The notes: generated by a model from the letters alone, not told the origin. DNA of 64,000 bases from Cyclotella cryptica (GCA_013187285.1 JABMIG010000301.1:100020-164019), one strand, 5' to 3'; positions 12,120-24,651 are shown, numbered from the stretch's first letter. Numbers and translations are program-made.

Positions 12120-12310
12120 ATTGCTGCTATTGGTGACATCGCACATCATTTGGTTTCCTCATCCCATAGTGACATCACACATTGTACGGTGTCACCATTC
12201 CATAGCGACAATGCAGATCATACGGGGCCACAATCCCTTATTGCCCTCGCACATCATATGGTGCCACTACCCATAGTGTCATTGCATATCATACGGTGCG
12301 CCCTCCATGG
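12120..12310. repeat. Minisatellite with unit of about 40 bases
   Basis: Four to five consecutive copies of a unit containing CCATAGTGACATCGCACATCATACGGTG, each somewhat diverged. A plus-strand frame across it is unlikely to be a gene because of the repeat. Confidence 0.75.
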
Positions 12311-12714
12311 AATAGGGTTGAGACATTCAATTGAAACTTTACATTTGCTTTTAATTAGAATTATAGCAGCTAGCAAATAGGGGACACAAGGGTACCACTG
12401 GAACAGGAGGCAGCAGCAGCATCAATTTTAACAGGAAATAAATGAAATGGTCATACAAATTGAAAGAACTTGCCTAATCCAAGAGGCCCCTTTTGAAAGC
12501 GATTGTTAAATGGGAATAGGGTCCTTTTGGAGGAGGGGGTGGTGTCAGTTGTGAATGAAAAAAGGTCATGAAAATGGCAATATGCACCGCTGAGATTTAT
12601 TATAAAAGGAATTTACTTCTGTGCGGATAGGATTGGGTGTTAGCTGTTGTCTTGGGGGGATTGAGGATTGGGAAGAGGGACAGTTTTGATGAGGCACCAC
12701 AGTGTAAGTTATGA
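12311..12714. other. No gene seen
   Basis: Short spacer between the minisatellite and the copia-like remnant, with a GCAGCAGCA tract near 12410. No supported frame. Confidence 0.5.
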
Positions 12715-13183
12715 GTGGCGGGAAATATAAAATTGTCAATAAATGCGCAAAGAGAACATGACCAACTCAAAGCCAACGCTGTCAAGGAAGCAGGAAAATA
12801 CTGGAATGCAACAAAAGGCATTAAAGAGTGTTGCGACACCCTCAGCTCACCAAATGCACCGCCAGCACTCCAAGGGTGGAGAGACAAGAGAGGATTGTGG
12901 ATTTTCCTGATTGCCGACAACCCAAACATCAATCCACTTTGTCACGGTGTTCAAATGCTCCAGGCCAGAAACAGCTATGAGTGTGTACGAATTGCCAAGT
13001 ACAAAAGAGTGTGTGAGATTTTTACACGTGGCATTGGGATTTCCAACAGAGGCAACACTACTCACCACAGCGAGACATGGGAACCTCGTCACATTCCCAA
13101 GCCTGATGCCTGAGAACATACCCAAACACTTCCCTGAATTGGACGAGACACCTACCGTGCCAAAGCAAGTGGTTGTATTGTAG
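12715..13183 (+). mobile_element. Fossil fragment of a Ty1/copia-like polyprotein
   Basis: Two overlapping frames contain a segment reading [17 protein letters not shown] followed by a stretch ending in a conserved N-L-V-T-F-P and P-E-N-I. I associate this with the region ahead of the integrase in copia-like polyproteins of diatoms and other protists. The piece is short, broken and has no LTRs nearby. The assignment is from memory of the family and is only moderately sure. Confidence 0.45.
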
Positions 13184-13901
13184 CAGGGGTCATGGCGGTT
13201 AGGGCCGCGCTGGAAGATTAGTGATACCTGCCATTGTCATGGTGTGGGAGGACAAGATGTGTTGAGCGGTGGAAATTCTCATGGTGCCTGAGAATTGTGT
13301 TCTTTTTTCGTGATGCATGGAGCTTTGTACAATCATGGCAGACCTGCGTAACATTCAGCGCAGTGTGGCAGAATGAAAATGCACAACGAGAAAGAAAAGA
13401 TACCAATGAGAAAAGAAGGCGACATAATTATATATGTTTCTGAATATGGAACATACATTCCAATTTTTAAGACCGCATGGTATTCGGTGTGGAAAGCTCT
13501 CCAAATAGTGGACCCCAACCACACCCTAGTATGCTCTCCACAAATGGGCCCAACAGACGATCAAATCTGAAGCATCAAGAAGACACATCTATGACCTCTT
13601 CAACTTGACCATGGCAATGAACAGTATTGTACAAGGCTACAGTCCTGAGGGATTGGACTAGGTAGGTACCGTAGAAGGCTGCAATGCAATGCATTATATA
13701 ATAGGGCCCTAAATGTTTATCGCACAGCTCTTCTTACAAAAATTAACTACCGACATCTAGGTAAGTAGATTTTTTACCGAGATGCATGACTCTATCGTAC
13801 GAAAATATACCTATTGCACTCATACTTTATTACTCTACCTCTAGAGGCTCTTCACGGCACCATTGTATATTTGCTTTGAAGTATTGAAGTATTTCGAAGC
13901 A
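13184..13901. other. Upstream region of the HA-domain gene
   Basis: No coding region supported. The last 200 bases before 13902 are likely to hold the promoter and 5' leader of the gene that follows; no specific promoter element was certain. Confidence 0.5.
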
Positions 13902-16764
13902 ATGGAGGAAGGAACGCCAGCCGCCATGGAACAAACGACCGAATCTGTCGGCGCAAATGACAACGAATCGAACACCGCCGCCGCTGATTCGAAAGACAGC
14001 ATGGAGGAGGCAGGCAACGGTACGGAAGCGTGCGAGTCAACCGAAGCCAACACGAACACAACCGTCCCCCCCGCCGTCGCAGCGCTCGACGAAACGCTCT
14101 CTCCGTGGATGAACGCCGCCAAGCCGCAGAAACAATTCATCGCCGTTCGAGTCGGTTATGCCGCCTGCCCGTCGTGTATTCACACCGCAGCCGCTGCGTC
14201 AGGCGAATCGCTCACCGGCGCAGATTGTGCGCGTGATCGCGTGACGGCTGTTCGAAATGCCATCTTTCTGTCGTGGGACGACGCTCGACACTTTGTCGAT
14301 TTTGCACGGCAAGACGCCGAAAGGGCCGACGGCGCTGCTACTGCTGCTGTTGCCGGTGGAGAGGGCGTCGCGGGAAGTGCGGTGGAGGCGAGCGGACGCA
14401 GTGTTGTAGAAGTTCCGTATTATTCGAATGTGGAGTGGCGTGCGTTTGATACTTTCAGCGCCGCGGAGGTTGGTTCTTGCTCATACTTTCTTTGATTTGG
14501 TGTGTCGCTTGACGGCTTTCGTATTCACCTCTTGATTTTTCCCAAATTGAATCTTTTCAACGAGACAGGCGTATTTGAGAAGAGTTATGGTGAGCCAAAG
14601 TTCCTTCTTCTAGCAAAAAATGTTCCTCCATATATATTTAGTCTTTATGTACAACCACAGCTCATGATGGGCTCATCTGGTTGCCACTCTCCCCCCAAAA
14701 GGAACCATCCAGTACCTCCGCACCATTGCGCAAGACGAAAAAGAAGAAACTCAACCGCAAGAAAATTTACTCCAAACACGCCATCCCTTCCACCTACGTC
14801 ACAACTGCTGCACGACCTCGAAATCGTGGCCCTCCCACCAAAAAATGGTTGCAAATGTATCAACTTGCGACCGAATATAAATCCACTCACAATACACTCG
14901 TTGTTTCCCCCACCGACGTTGACAATGCCCCTTTATATCGATGGATCAAATATCAACGCGATTCGTACAAATTGTATCTCGAAGATGCGTTGGGAGGATC
15001 ACACAGCATGACCAACGAAAGGTCAAAATGCTCTCCGATTTGGGATTTTCGTGGATTGCGGGCGATAAGAAAAGAATGCTGGAGGCTGGCATGAGTGTGA
15101 GAACGGGGAAGAGGGGCCGGCCGAGAAAAGTGAATCCTGTCGGGGAAAATGATGACGCACAAACTACCTCAGGCATACATCAGAAATGGATGGGAATGTA
15201 TGAAAAACTCAAGGCTTATGCACAACAACACGGGACCACTCATATACCGAAAGATACTACCGATGAAGAATTGATTCAACTTCGTTTATGGTGCTCTACA
15301 CAAAAAAGTCGATACGCCATGCTGCAAAAGGGGACAACCTCCAAGGGCATGAGTCAAGAAAAAATAGATTTGTTACAATCCGTTGGATTTTCGTTTCCAC
15401 CCAACTGGAATGAGATGTATGCAAAGCTTGTGGCCTTCAAAAAGGAACACGGGCATCTCCGCGTAACTCCAGCGGATGATGACGCGCTGGCTCAATGGCT
15501 GGTTCGTCAAAACGAAGTGCTGGGGAGACATTTGCAAGGAAAGAGTACGAGGTTGAGTGATGAACAGGTGATGAAATTTTTGAGTTTGGGTGTGGTGGGT
15601 GGGAGGAATGTGGTTGCGGCGCAGGAGATAGATGTTGAGAGGGATGAGAAGTGGAATGAGATGTTGTTAAAGTTGAGGGCGTACAAGGTGTGTGTTTTTC
15701 GTATTTGTGTGGTTCATGTGTATTGTCAAGTGACTGACTCTAAGGTTAATATGACGGTCTCGTTTTTCACTATTTGCAGGCAGAACACGGTCACTGCAAT
15801 GTTCCCACCTCACTTTGTACTGAGTTGTCAAACTGGGTTGCTTCTCAGCGAAGGTATGTTAGTTTGTTACGTGTGTGACTCCGATCTCACCATCATGTAC
15901 CACTAAGTGTTCATCTCCCGATTGCTGTCCTAGGATGTACAACAAACTCATCTCTGGCAAACCTGGTAAGCGCGCTGTTCTCGACGCAATCAAGATGCAA
16001 CGCTTAACCGAACTAGGCTTCCAATTCCGCCCTCGTGGCTCGTATGAATCTTGGGATGATCAGATCGAGAAGCTGCGACGTTTCAAAGAAGAGCATGGAC
16101 ATTGTCGGGTGCCTGTTTCTCATCCTATCCTTGGAAATTTTGTCAAACTTGCTCGACGCGAATACAAGTTAAAACAACAAGGGAATAAGTCCTCCATGAC
16201 AGCGGATCGAGAGAGAGATCTGAGAGAAATCGGGTTTGTGTTTGAAGGGGGTAAGACACCTCAGAGAAGGGAGGCTATGAATAAGTCGTGGGAAGAACGC
16301 TTTCAGGAGTTGTTGTACGTCTCGTTCGATGTTCTTCTATCATAATCTATTACACTTTCACTCTCACCATTGCATTGGCACCTGATGACTGTTCTGCTCA
16401 GGAGGTTTAAAGAAGAAAATGGTCACACAGTTGTCCCCCAGAACTCAGGCCGGCTCGGCCAGTGGGTGCACTGTGAGTGACACGAACCCGCCATAGATGT
16501 GTAATGCCAGGAAAATTCTTTTTAATCTCAGCTATTCACTTCCTTTTTCAAACATTTCCAGCTCAACGTGTAAACTACAAAAAGTTCAAAGAAGGCAAAC
16601 CAACTTCGATGACTGCGGAGAAAGCATTGAAACTCACTGAAGTGGGTTTCTGCTTCAATGCTTCCGACAGGTTCCGTGGAAACAAGCAGGAGGAAAAGGC
16701 TCCACTTGAGCACTATCCCATGTTCCATCCTGAAATGCCTCAGTTGACTCATACTCTTTATTAG
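13902..16764 (+). CDS. Viroplasmin-like plus six helicase-associated (HA) domains, seven exons, one apparent frameshift
   Basis: Inferred exons: 13902-14468, 14569-14589, 14702-15687, 15780-15853, 15934-16314, 16402-16472, 16562-16764; all introns GT..AG, and the last four introns (80-92 bases) join in frame. About 767 residues. Residues 1-75 are acidic and Ser/Thr-rich. Residues about 78-196 (FIAVRVGYA, AIFLSWDDARHFVDF, YSNVEWRAFDTF) resemble the RNase H1 N-terminal/viroplasmin domain that binds RNA-DNA hybrids. Six HA (PF03457) repeats follow, each W-x-x-x-Y/L-x-x-L-x-x-F/Y-x-x-x-H/N-G-H, for example WNEMYAKLVAFKKEHGH and WDDQIEKLRRFKEEHGH. HA domains are thought to bind nucleic acid. A basic stretch (KTKKKKLNRKK) lies between the two parts. 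Around 15016 the frame changes and one base seems missing (NER|VKMLSDLGF), from a sequence error or early decay. Exon 2 is only 21 bases; exons 1-3 are less certain than the rest. The start at 13902 is the first ATG. Confidence 0.85.
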
Positions 16765-17794
16765 TTTAGTTTAACCTATAAAGACTAGTTACAGATCTGT
16801 GAAACAAACAAGTTGAAAGTAACAACTGATGATTGAATCAAATCACTTTAAAAGTAATTCCGTTGCACCCTAGTATCCTCAGTTCTTGCTTTTCGGCATA
16901 TGACCTTGCATCACTGACACAGCAACAACAGTCATATCCGGAACCTCTACACTCAGTAGCACTTCGATTCACTGAAAAGGTGGATCCTCTTCATGTGGTG
17001 GAACTGGCCGCCGAACGATCAGCGCTCAATAGCTGAAAGTGAATAACAACCAGTTCTGTGGGCGACGGTGCCCTTGTCCTGATACCTTGCATCTCTTGAA
17101 TGCGGAGAGAGATGAGTAAAAAGAATGGGACTTCGAAATGGAACCTGTTGTGTAATGACGTGAGGACAAAGCAATGTGTTAGGAGATTTTGATGAGTTGG
17201 AATAGAATAAGCAGGTTTACACTCACATAAAAGCTTTTGAAAGTGAGCCAATAATCAACCGGTACTTCTTTGATGGGGATGGTGGTAATAGTATGAAGGT
17301 GGTGGTAATGGTGGACCACAGGAGTCTTTTGCTTTTCCAGTTCCTTGTCAACAACATGATGGCGCATCGACGAAGGTTCTGGAGATTGTCGGAAATGAAA
17401 ATTATGAGAGAAAAATGAATGAAAAGTGATCTTTGTCTTTGCTTGCTTTCCACTAGCTTTCTCTCGATTTGGCAAGGATTCGAGGATAATGAACTAATCG
17501 TTGACATCCGAATTCTGTAGATCAGAATTTGATCTGAATGATTAGTATTGATTCCTTTGTATTTCGAAAGATCCAACGCTTAATTTTCGGCGCGTCATGT
17601 CATTGGATGAGAAAATATTAATTTCTATATACAATATAGTAAGAAAGTAAGTAAATGGTAAGAGATGGTCAAAAAGTATCAATGGATATTTAGAATTCTC
17701 GCAGTTATCAAGTAGAGTATGAGTGTCTGATTTGCTTCTTGTCGTAGCACATGCACACATTTGAATGGTATGTTGTGACAAGTAGAAAGAAGCC
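16765..17794. other. No gene seen
   Basis: 3' flank of the HA gene followed by AT-rich sequence. Minus-strand frames at 17179-17576 overlap one another and have no recognisable domain. Confidence 0.5.
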
Positions 17795-19030
17795 TAAGTA
17801 GTTTGCTCATTACGCCATCGGTCGGGAGTTGATCAAGGCAGTGAAACGGCGATACAATGCAGCGAAGGTTGTTTCAGATATAAGCAATGAAGATGACATT
17901 GTGTACAGACCAATCAACATGTTGATGTAAAAGCCTATGACAACTAACGTGAAAGAAGCAAAAGATCTGCATGATTTGTTGGTGGAACGTCAGATTGAAG
18001 GTTCGGTGAGTGAAGGACGAGAGAGATCGGAAATAAATGAAGCAATTCATATTGGTGGTGGGGTGGGGTGTTTTTTGATAAATCATTCAGCCAATTCAGA
18101 GCTCAGGCAAGGGCAGCGCGTAGTTTGATTCAATCAGGAAAATTGGAAAAAATACATCATGGTAGGTGCTTTATTGACGTCACGTGTATGGTACTCATCT
18201 CTTTTGTATCCCTGTATCATCCATGAAAGTTTCTGCCTTCTTTGCATCTCCACTATCATGGATTTTTGACGACCCGGCAAATACAGGATAGAACAAGCCA
18301 GATGACTCAGGAGAAATGCTTGGCAATGGCTTTGCATGGTGAGTGTGTTTTCACTGCTATTTTCCAGTTTCAGTAGAAAAACGCATGCTCATGCTAGCCT
18401 TCTTCACCAGGGGTCAAAGCTCTCATCTCCTTGCATGGATTTATCACGTAGCCGGCTCTGAGAATTTAATTCCAACTCGTGTCTATTGTGCAATGACGAC
18501 GAGTGAACGTACCGGCGCAGATGTCAGCCATGCCGCAATGGTACTTTGCAAGAATGGGGCCACCTTTAGTTTATCGGGGACCTCTCTTCTACCTGGCAAT
18601 GCTCATTCTGATCCGCCGGTGGGGAAGTGAATTGCAATCAAGATTTTGTGTGATAAAGGTGCACTGATTTATAGTGGTGAGTACTCTCTTTTGTGAATTT
18701 TGAATCAAAAGCTTTGCACTTTTTTGTCAGTGAATGGTCGCGATATTTAAAGGCATTGATAGAGACCCATCATCAGGAAAATTGGAATGGTTGCAAGGCA
18801 ATGACCATCATGAGAATTTGGGAGCGGTAGAAATACAAGTTCCTGATCGCGGCTTTGAATTTGGAACAATCAGGTATTGGGCCAGAATCTCTACAATCTT
18901 TTATTGATGCCATCTTGGTGGTAATAATTTTTATGTCAGCGCCGATGCATTGGTTGGGTTGCAAAGCGTCCAGACAATTGACGCAATGTACCGATCCCAT
19001 GTGTCAGGAAATGCAGAGTCTGTTCAATAC
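17795..19030 (+). pseudogene. Gfo/Idh/MocA oxidoreductase pseudogene
   Basis: Pieces of one NAD(P)-dependent dehydrogenase lie in order on the plus strand but in changing frames. HYAIGRELIKAVKRRYN and KVVSDISNEDDIVY, then TTNVKEAKDLHDLLVE, correspond to the Rossmann part, where this family has a T-P-x-x-x-H segment and then the N-V-x-E-A helix. FDDPANTG, GEMLGNGFAW, SSHLLAWIYHVAG, GTSLLPGNAHSDPP, GKLEWLQGNDHHENLGAV and FYVSADALVGLQSVQTIDAM correspond to the C-terminal sheet domain. Stops occur near 17930, 18285, 18628 and 18902. Frame changes occur near 18075, 18870 and 18905. Two stretches (about 18160-18230 and 18676-18728) look like retained introns. It is too broken to be active. The parent enzyme probably oxidised a sugar, inositol or dihydrodiol-type substrate. 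Confidence 0.7.
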
Positions 19031-21862
19031 TGCTGAAAAAGTTTTGTCTTATTTGTCTTTTTGGCCTTGCATTGCCATTTTTCATCACCTTCTTGAAACC
19101 TTCAAATGAATCAGACTCGGAATTCTGCGCTCCATCTTCGGATTATTAATTATAAATAAATTTTAAATGAAAGTCCCTCTGTCAATTAGGAGCACTCTCG
19201 TTCCGCCTCTTCCTCGTTCGCTGTAACATCAAACAAATGACAAAGAAACTCTTTATTAGTTTGAATTAAAAAAAGGGCGATTACAATTAGGGCAGAAGCA
19301 ATATGCTCTACTTTGTGATATGACTTTACATGCGGATGGAATGCTAGTTAACACTTCAATGACCATTTTAGTGGATGCATTAAGCCAATGAGTAAACGCA
19401 AATCTCGTCAAAAGCTGCAGAGCCATCCCAAAACTCACAGCTGCATCTACGCAACACCCCATAAGTCAGAATATGTAAATAGAACCATTTCTTTGGTGTG
19501 CGTGCATGTGAAATTTACTCATTGGTGTAAGTTGCATGTAATGTGCATGTCACCATGTGTTGATGTACAGTGGCGGTTAGTAAATTTATTGCATGCTTAA
19601 ACTTGCAAATTGCTTGTTTTGCTAGAGAAGTTAAGATCTAAGATCCTTAATTAATGGTATGCATGCAAGACCAGAGAATTTGCAACTTACCATGTGCACG
19701 TGCTTATTTTGAATGCAGTTCAGGCTTTGATTGAGTTAAGGCATGAAAGATTGCATAGATATATATAATTTTTGGTTGCCACATCATGATGCGCATTTTT
19801 ATTTTATGCCTCCTGCAATATTTGAAATCCAGACAATCACTTTTCATATGAATTTAGAATACCCACAGTAGGGAGAGCACTAATTTTTGCTGTTGGTTAT
19901 TTACAAGGTGTCAGGTGTCACTTTTGCCATGTAGTGGGATATTTTTATATTCAATATCTATGTACATTGGGTATATAACTTAGCATTGTGTTGTGAATAC
20001 TAAGACAATTTGTTGGTGCTTATCTGCAGAGGAACATCACTGGTTCAGACTTTGCATTGTTTTTGTTTTCATGGTCACAACAAATGAAGTGGGTATTATA
20101 CTTGCTATTATAGTGGACACACTGCAGTTGCAGTGAGATTGCTGATCAATATGTACATGCTATAGCTGCACGTGTTTATAATGTTTGTGACAATTATGAA
20201 TGAGTTACTATGGTTGGACTGATAATGTTTTTACCTGTGATACAGCGTGTGTTGAATATATTTGCTCATTTTTTGGCAAATGATAATCATCACATGGACA
20301 TTGAATGCACACTGGGTTGGTATCATTGATTAGTTTTTGGCATATGAATCTATGGCACATTCTGATGTTACTACGCAAAGTCACCAACTGTATTATTGTC
20401 ACATTGAGATCAAACACCTGGTTGTATGTTGCTACTGTACCAAAAGCTGTACTTGCCCTTTTTGTTGACATCTGTTGTCATTTGTACATCCATGTGTCAT
20501 TTGATCAATTTGTACTGTCATCTGTATCCTTTGTGCTGCATGTCTAATATTCACACACAACTCCATTATGATTGACGATGTGTGTAGTTTAATATTGTGA
20601 GTACCAACTTCATGTTGATAAAGGTGTGCTTTGACAGCCTTAATTATTGCAGGCTACGCCTCATGTTATCGCACATATCACTGACATCTCTGCCAACAGC
20701 AGTCCCACTGTCTTAGTTCTTGAAATGAAGTCTTTACCTGCTGTTGTTGTCATCACTCCCTTGCTGTTGTCAGAGAAAGATATTTATGCATGCAGATTAT
20801 TGTGTGATATAGATGATTTACCAGCCTCAGAAAATTTACTGAACTTGAAATTGGTACATATTATTAGATTAGTGCAATTATGTACCAATCTGATCAAAGT
20901 GCCAATTTCAATGCTGGAACATATGACAAATATGGCTTATAAAATTAAACATCCATAATCTGTGGATGATCACTGTGACCAAAACGAGTGGACAATTCTA
21001 TGGATCAAACTAGTTATCGTCGGCAGTTCTTTAAATTCAGTTGATGAGCACGAGTCTTGACACTCCAGCATTTAATCATATTTCAGTGAGACATATAGAA
21101 ATGAAACGCCATTGTGAAGGTACATCAAAAGAAAACAGAAAGTGTCATTTTATGTGCTAATGTGATTGCTATATAATATTGTTCCTCTGCAAGCTTTCTG
21201 TCAACTTTGAGAAAACTTTGAACATGTTATCTTAACTTACAAGTTGAGCACTATTCCCTGATGATTTGCAACAACAATAAAACTTCTCATGTGGACAAGT
21301 TTCCTGCAATGGCATCGACTTCCCACCAAGACCACGGAGAGAATAACTCAACTTCCCCAACAATAGTACTTGTGGGTGTTATGGTAGGAACCATGGTAGA
21401 CTTACTCCAATTATTGGAAAATGTTTACCAAAAGTTCTTGGGGAAAATAGGAGTAGTGAATGTGGCAGGAATCATTGTTATACTTGCAAGTCAAAGTCAT
21501 TTTGTGAGTGAGTTGTTAATCATCTGGATGCTTTTACCAAAAACATGTTGTGGTAGGATTTCTGAGAAACCGTTTTTAGTTTTGTGGTAATGCTACAAAG
21601 TGATATGTGGTTATTCCCACTAAGATTTGTTTGGGATTTGTGATAGAGATCTTTCAAAGAAAACCAAATTTATGACTTTTGCCAAGAGAACTGGGGTTGA
21701 GGGAAATTGGTGGGTGTGACATCATGCGGATCCCAAAGTAAGCAAATCACATGACATGAAAGGTAGGAGTAGTAACATTGAAATTTGTTTTCATTGTTGG
21801 GGCTGGAGTGTGCTGGTGACTGTTACTTTGGCAGAAAAAGATTATTTAAGATGGCTATATAC
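19031..21862. other. Long stretch without a supported gene
   Basis: AT-rich, with short frames only. Frames at 20647-20958 (103 residues) and 21261-21590 (109 residues) have no motif I recognise and no splice context, so I do not call them. Confidence 0.5.
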
Positions 21863-22226
21863 AATAGGAGCACTATGTATCCTAGGGGTATCTTGATACC
21901 CAGCCGACCAGACAGTGGATTCCAAAAAACTGATTTGGAGTAAATTAAAAAAAGAATATTGGCGCCAAAAAGTAGCTATATTATCATAATAATGTAGAAG
22001 CGTACCAATTTTCTACAAGGATGAACGGATCAGATTGTTCTGATACGCTGCATTCAACTGACAATAACTCGTGAAAGACTGTTCAAACAGAAATAATAAG
22101 AACACCATTTGAAATCTAGGAAAAAGATCTTTTGATTGATATCAGGTTGTAAATATTCTGTACTCCACCTGTGATGTCATTTTGACAGGCAAACGGACGA
22201 CAGACAGAGCAAGAGTGCTCCTATTG
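21863..22226. mobile_element. MITE with TIRs CAATAGGAGCACT and TA flanks (364 bases)
   Basis: The left end CAATAGGAGCACT is mirrored by AGTGCTCCTATTG at the right end, and TA lies immediately outside both ends. Outside the TA the similarity is weak. A TA duplication and short TIRs fit the Tc1/mariner group. There is no transposase frame inside. Confidence 0.75.
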
Positions 22227-23329
22227 TAGTTAGCTGTCTTATTTCTTGACAATAGTCTCATTTTTTACAGATAACACTATTTTGATACATAAGCCTTTTG
22301 CAAAAAATAAGACCATCTTGGAGAAATGAGACAATAAGCAAGGTCTACGTGAACAGATCCTATTCCTCAGTACACAAGAGTCTTGTTTTTGAGAAATAAG
22401 CCTTCTTCAAAAAATGTGACTATCAGCAAGAAAAAAGACTATGTTCGAGTCATGAAAAAGTCCTATTTCCCGCAAAAGACTTATTTCTCAAATACTATCC
22501 AATTCCGTTGGATTGTAAGTTTTGTTTGAGTAAAGCATAAAAATAATCATGAAGAGGGATCTATTTCTAGCCGAAACAAAAATGTGCATTATACGTGTTG
22601 ACTGTGTCTTTCATACAGACACGGATGTTTTATTCCCGCTCATGTGTTATGAAATGTATCCTTTCTCAAAATGTTTCTTGCTTTGCCCAAACCTTCCCAT
22701 GCATTCTTGTCATTGGGCATCTGCATTTGGTTAAAATTCAAAGCTGCACTTTCACATAGAAAGTTCTCACTGCATTCATGGCGTCACCCCCATAAATCAA
22801 AGTAAGGCAATGAATCGTCCAACAACCATGGCCAAGAATTCCAAATCACACACAGCAGAGCCCAATCATGGGAACCCTATGGCTGATAGAACCTTAAATG
22901 ATGCCAAAAGTGACCTTCCTACTGATGCACCTCACCCCATGTCTTCTCCTTCTCACCATAAGACGTGACGTAAAAAAAAGAGCAAGCAACTCACCGTCAA
23001 CCCCATCAATGAACACTTGATTGCAGAAGAAAGCCAAGAAGACCATGCTGTTGCATTTATCCTCTGTATATCCAACTGATATAACAATGGTTCTCAGGTC
23101 ATCAGACACAGCCCCCTATTGCTGGTGAGTTTAAAGCACGTCAAATTATACGTTTTCACTCAAATTTACATGCATTACTCCTACATGTTGTCCCACTTCT
23201 TATGCAGGACATTTTGCTCTATCATTGATACATGAGTCCTCTTCTCTGTTGTCACCACCCCAACAGAAACCCAAGAGTGTAAAAAAATCAAACCATCCCT
23301 CCAAAAATAGCAAATCTTCCAAAAAGTCA
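22227..23329. other. No gene seen; inverted repeat near 22387-22492
   Basis: A 13-base inverted repeat (TTTGAGAAATAAG with CTTATTTCTCAAA) flanks about 80 bases. Otherwise no supported gene. Confidence 0.45.
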
Positions 23330-24651
23330 CATTGCACTGCAAAGAAGATTGCAATAAACCCATGATCTCCAACTCATGCTTTAACTCACTTCTCTCCTCC
23401 TTTGACATTTTAGTTATGACAATACTGACCTGTCTCTTTGTCCCCTCTTGATGTCTACCAAGAGCTGTATTGCCAATTTTGATGGGCTGAGAAGTGAGGT
23501 GCATCGACCTCCTCTCATCTTCATCACTCCAACAGTCACATGCAAAGATATGTTTCCATTTGGAAACCATTGCATCTTTCTTCATTCCAGATATGCCTTT
23601 CACCTGGTGGGACATCAAGAGGACAGAAAGCTCATCTTTAGTGTAAGTTGTGTACAACTTTTGCTGTTGGAGAATTGCATTAGCTTTTGCTGCAACATCA
23701 CCCATTCTTAACGACACATCTTTCTTCTTCTTCAGTTGCTTTATCTCTGCCTTGACTTTCTTCTTCTGCCACCTCCTGTTCCATGGAACAAGTCGCCGTG
23801 AGTTGTTGCTTTACTTATTACATCAATCCATTCTTGTGAATTCCTCACAATCACACTTTGTTTTTAACCTTTTAATTGAAGCCTTCAATACGTCACTGTT
23901 AAAGCCACATTCCTTTAGGAAGTAGGTTGAAAGATCATTTTAGTTTGGATGTGTTGCATTGTGTTGTTTGCTGCATCTTTGGCATCACCCATTTCATGGC
24001 TGACTTGGTTGTGGTTTTTCAGGCATGATCAGGTGAGAGGAGCGACACCTACCTTATTCCAGACTTCACAATTTTGCTCCTTGGAAAATGCAAGTTCAAA
24101 TGCACTATCTGACACAACAACTTTTGACACAGGATCCACACCACCAAAGACAATTAGCCCAACCAAATAAGGTGGGAGCCTTGTAGGTAGATCTCCCATA
24201 ATTCTAGTGTTCGACACTCTCTTAAGATTTTTAAAAACTGTGTCTTAAATAGACCGTAGTTTTGATCTGTCTCTTGTGTAACTGCTGTTGTGTTTGGTAC
24301 TTTCAGCTAAAAAGTCTTCTTGTAACCTTCCAGGTCGGCTATCTACTTTGACCATCACTCACCATGGTTGCATTTACTGCCATCCATCACAAGACAAGTC
24401 TCATCAATATTGAGAATCCACTTAAGTTGTTCATCAGGGATGATGATATTGTCATTGTCATTGCGGCTAGCAAAACCAGGCTTTACCAAATCATTCTCCC
24501 AATTGTCAAACCAACATTTGGTGTTGAAGTAAGTTGTCCACTTTACCCTCCTCTCCTCTACATTATTGACTTTGCCACAGCTAAGTTCAGTTGCAGTCTT
24601 TTTTAGAAGACCCTTCAATAACCAACCTGGATCACAATCTGCTTTCAACAC
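23330..24651 (-). pseudogene. Decayed DDE-type transposase
   Basis: Read on the minus strand, parts appear in a consistent order. First (24651-24355) is a segment with VKWTTYFNTKCWFDNWEN and then WILNIDETCLVMDGSK, which carries the N-x-D-E-T acidic motif seen early in many DDE catalytic domains. Next (about 24340-24029) comes [16 protein letters not shown] and [14 protein letters not shown]. Last (23717-23330) comes a SAP-like motif YTKDELSVLLMSHQVKGI followed by WSDEDERRS and a basic/acidic tail. Several stops, a frame change and a foreign stretch between 23720 and 24028 show that it is inactive. I recall similar multicopy proteins from diatom genomes. The remnant at 11500-11940 is a second copy. 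The superfamily cannot be fixed by eye. Confidence 0.6.

Noticed and set aside
12600-13125. Minus-strand frames of 110 and 92 residues
   Set aside because: They lie opposite the copia-like remnant, whose plus-strand translation is the meaningful one.
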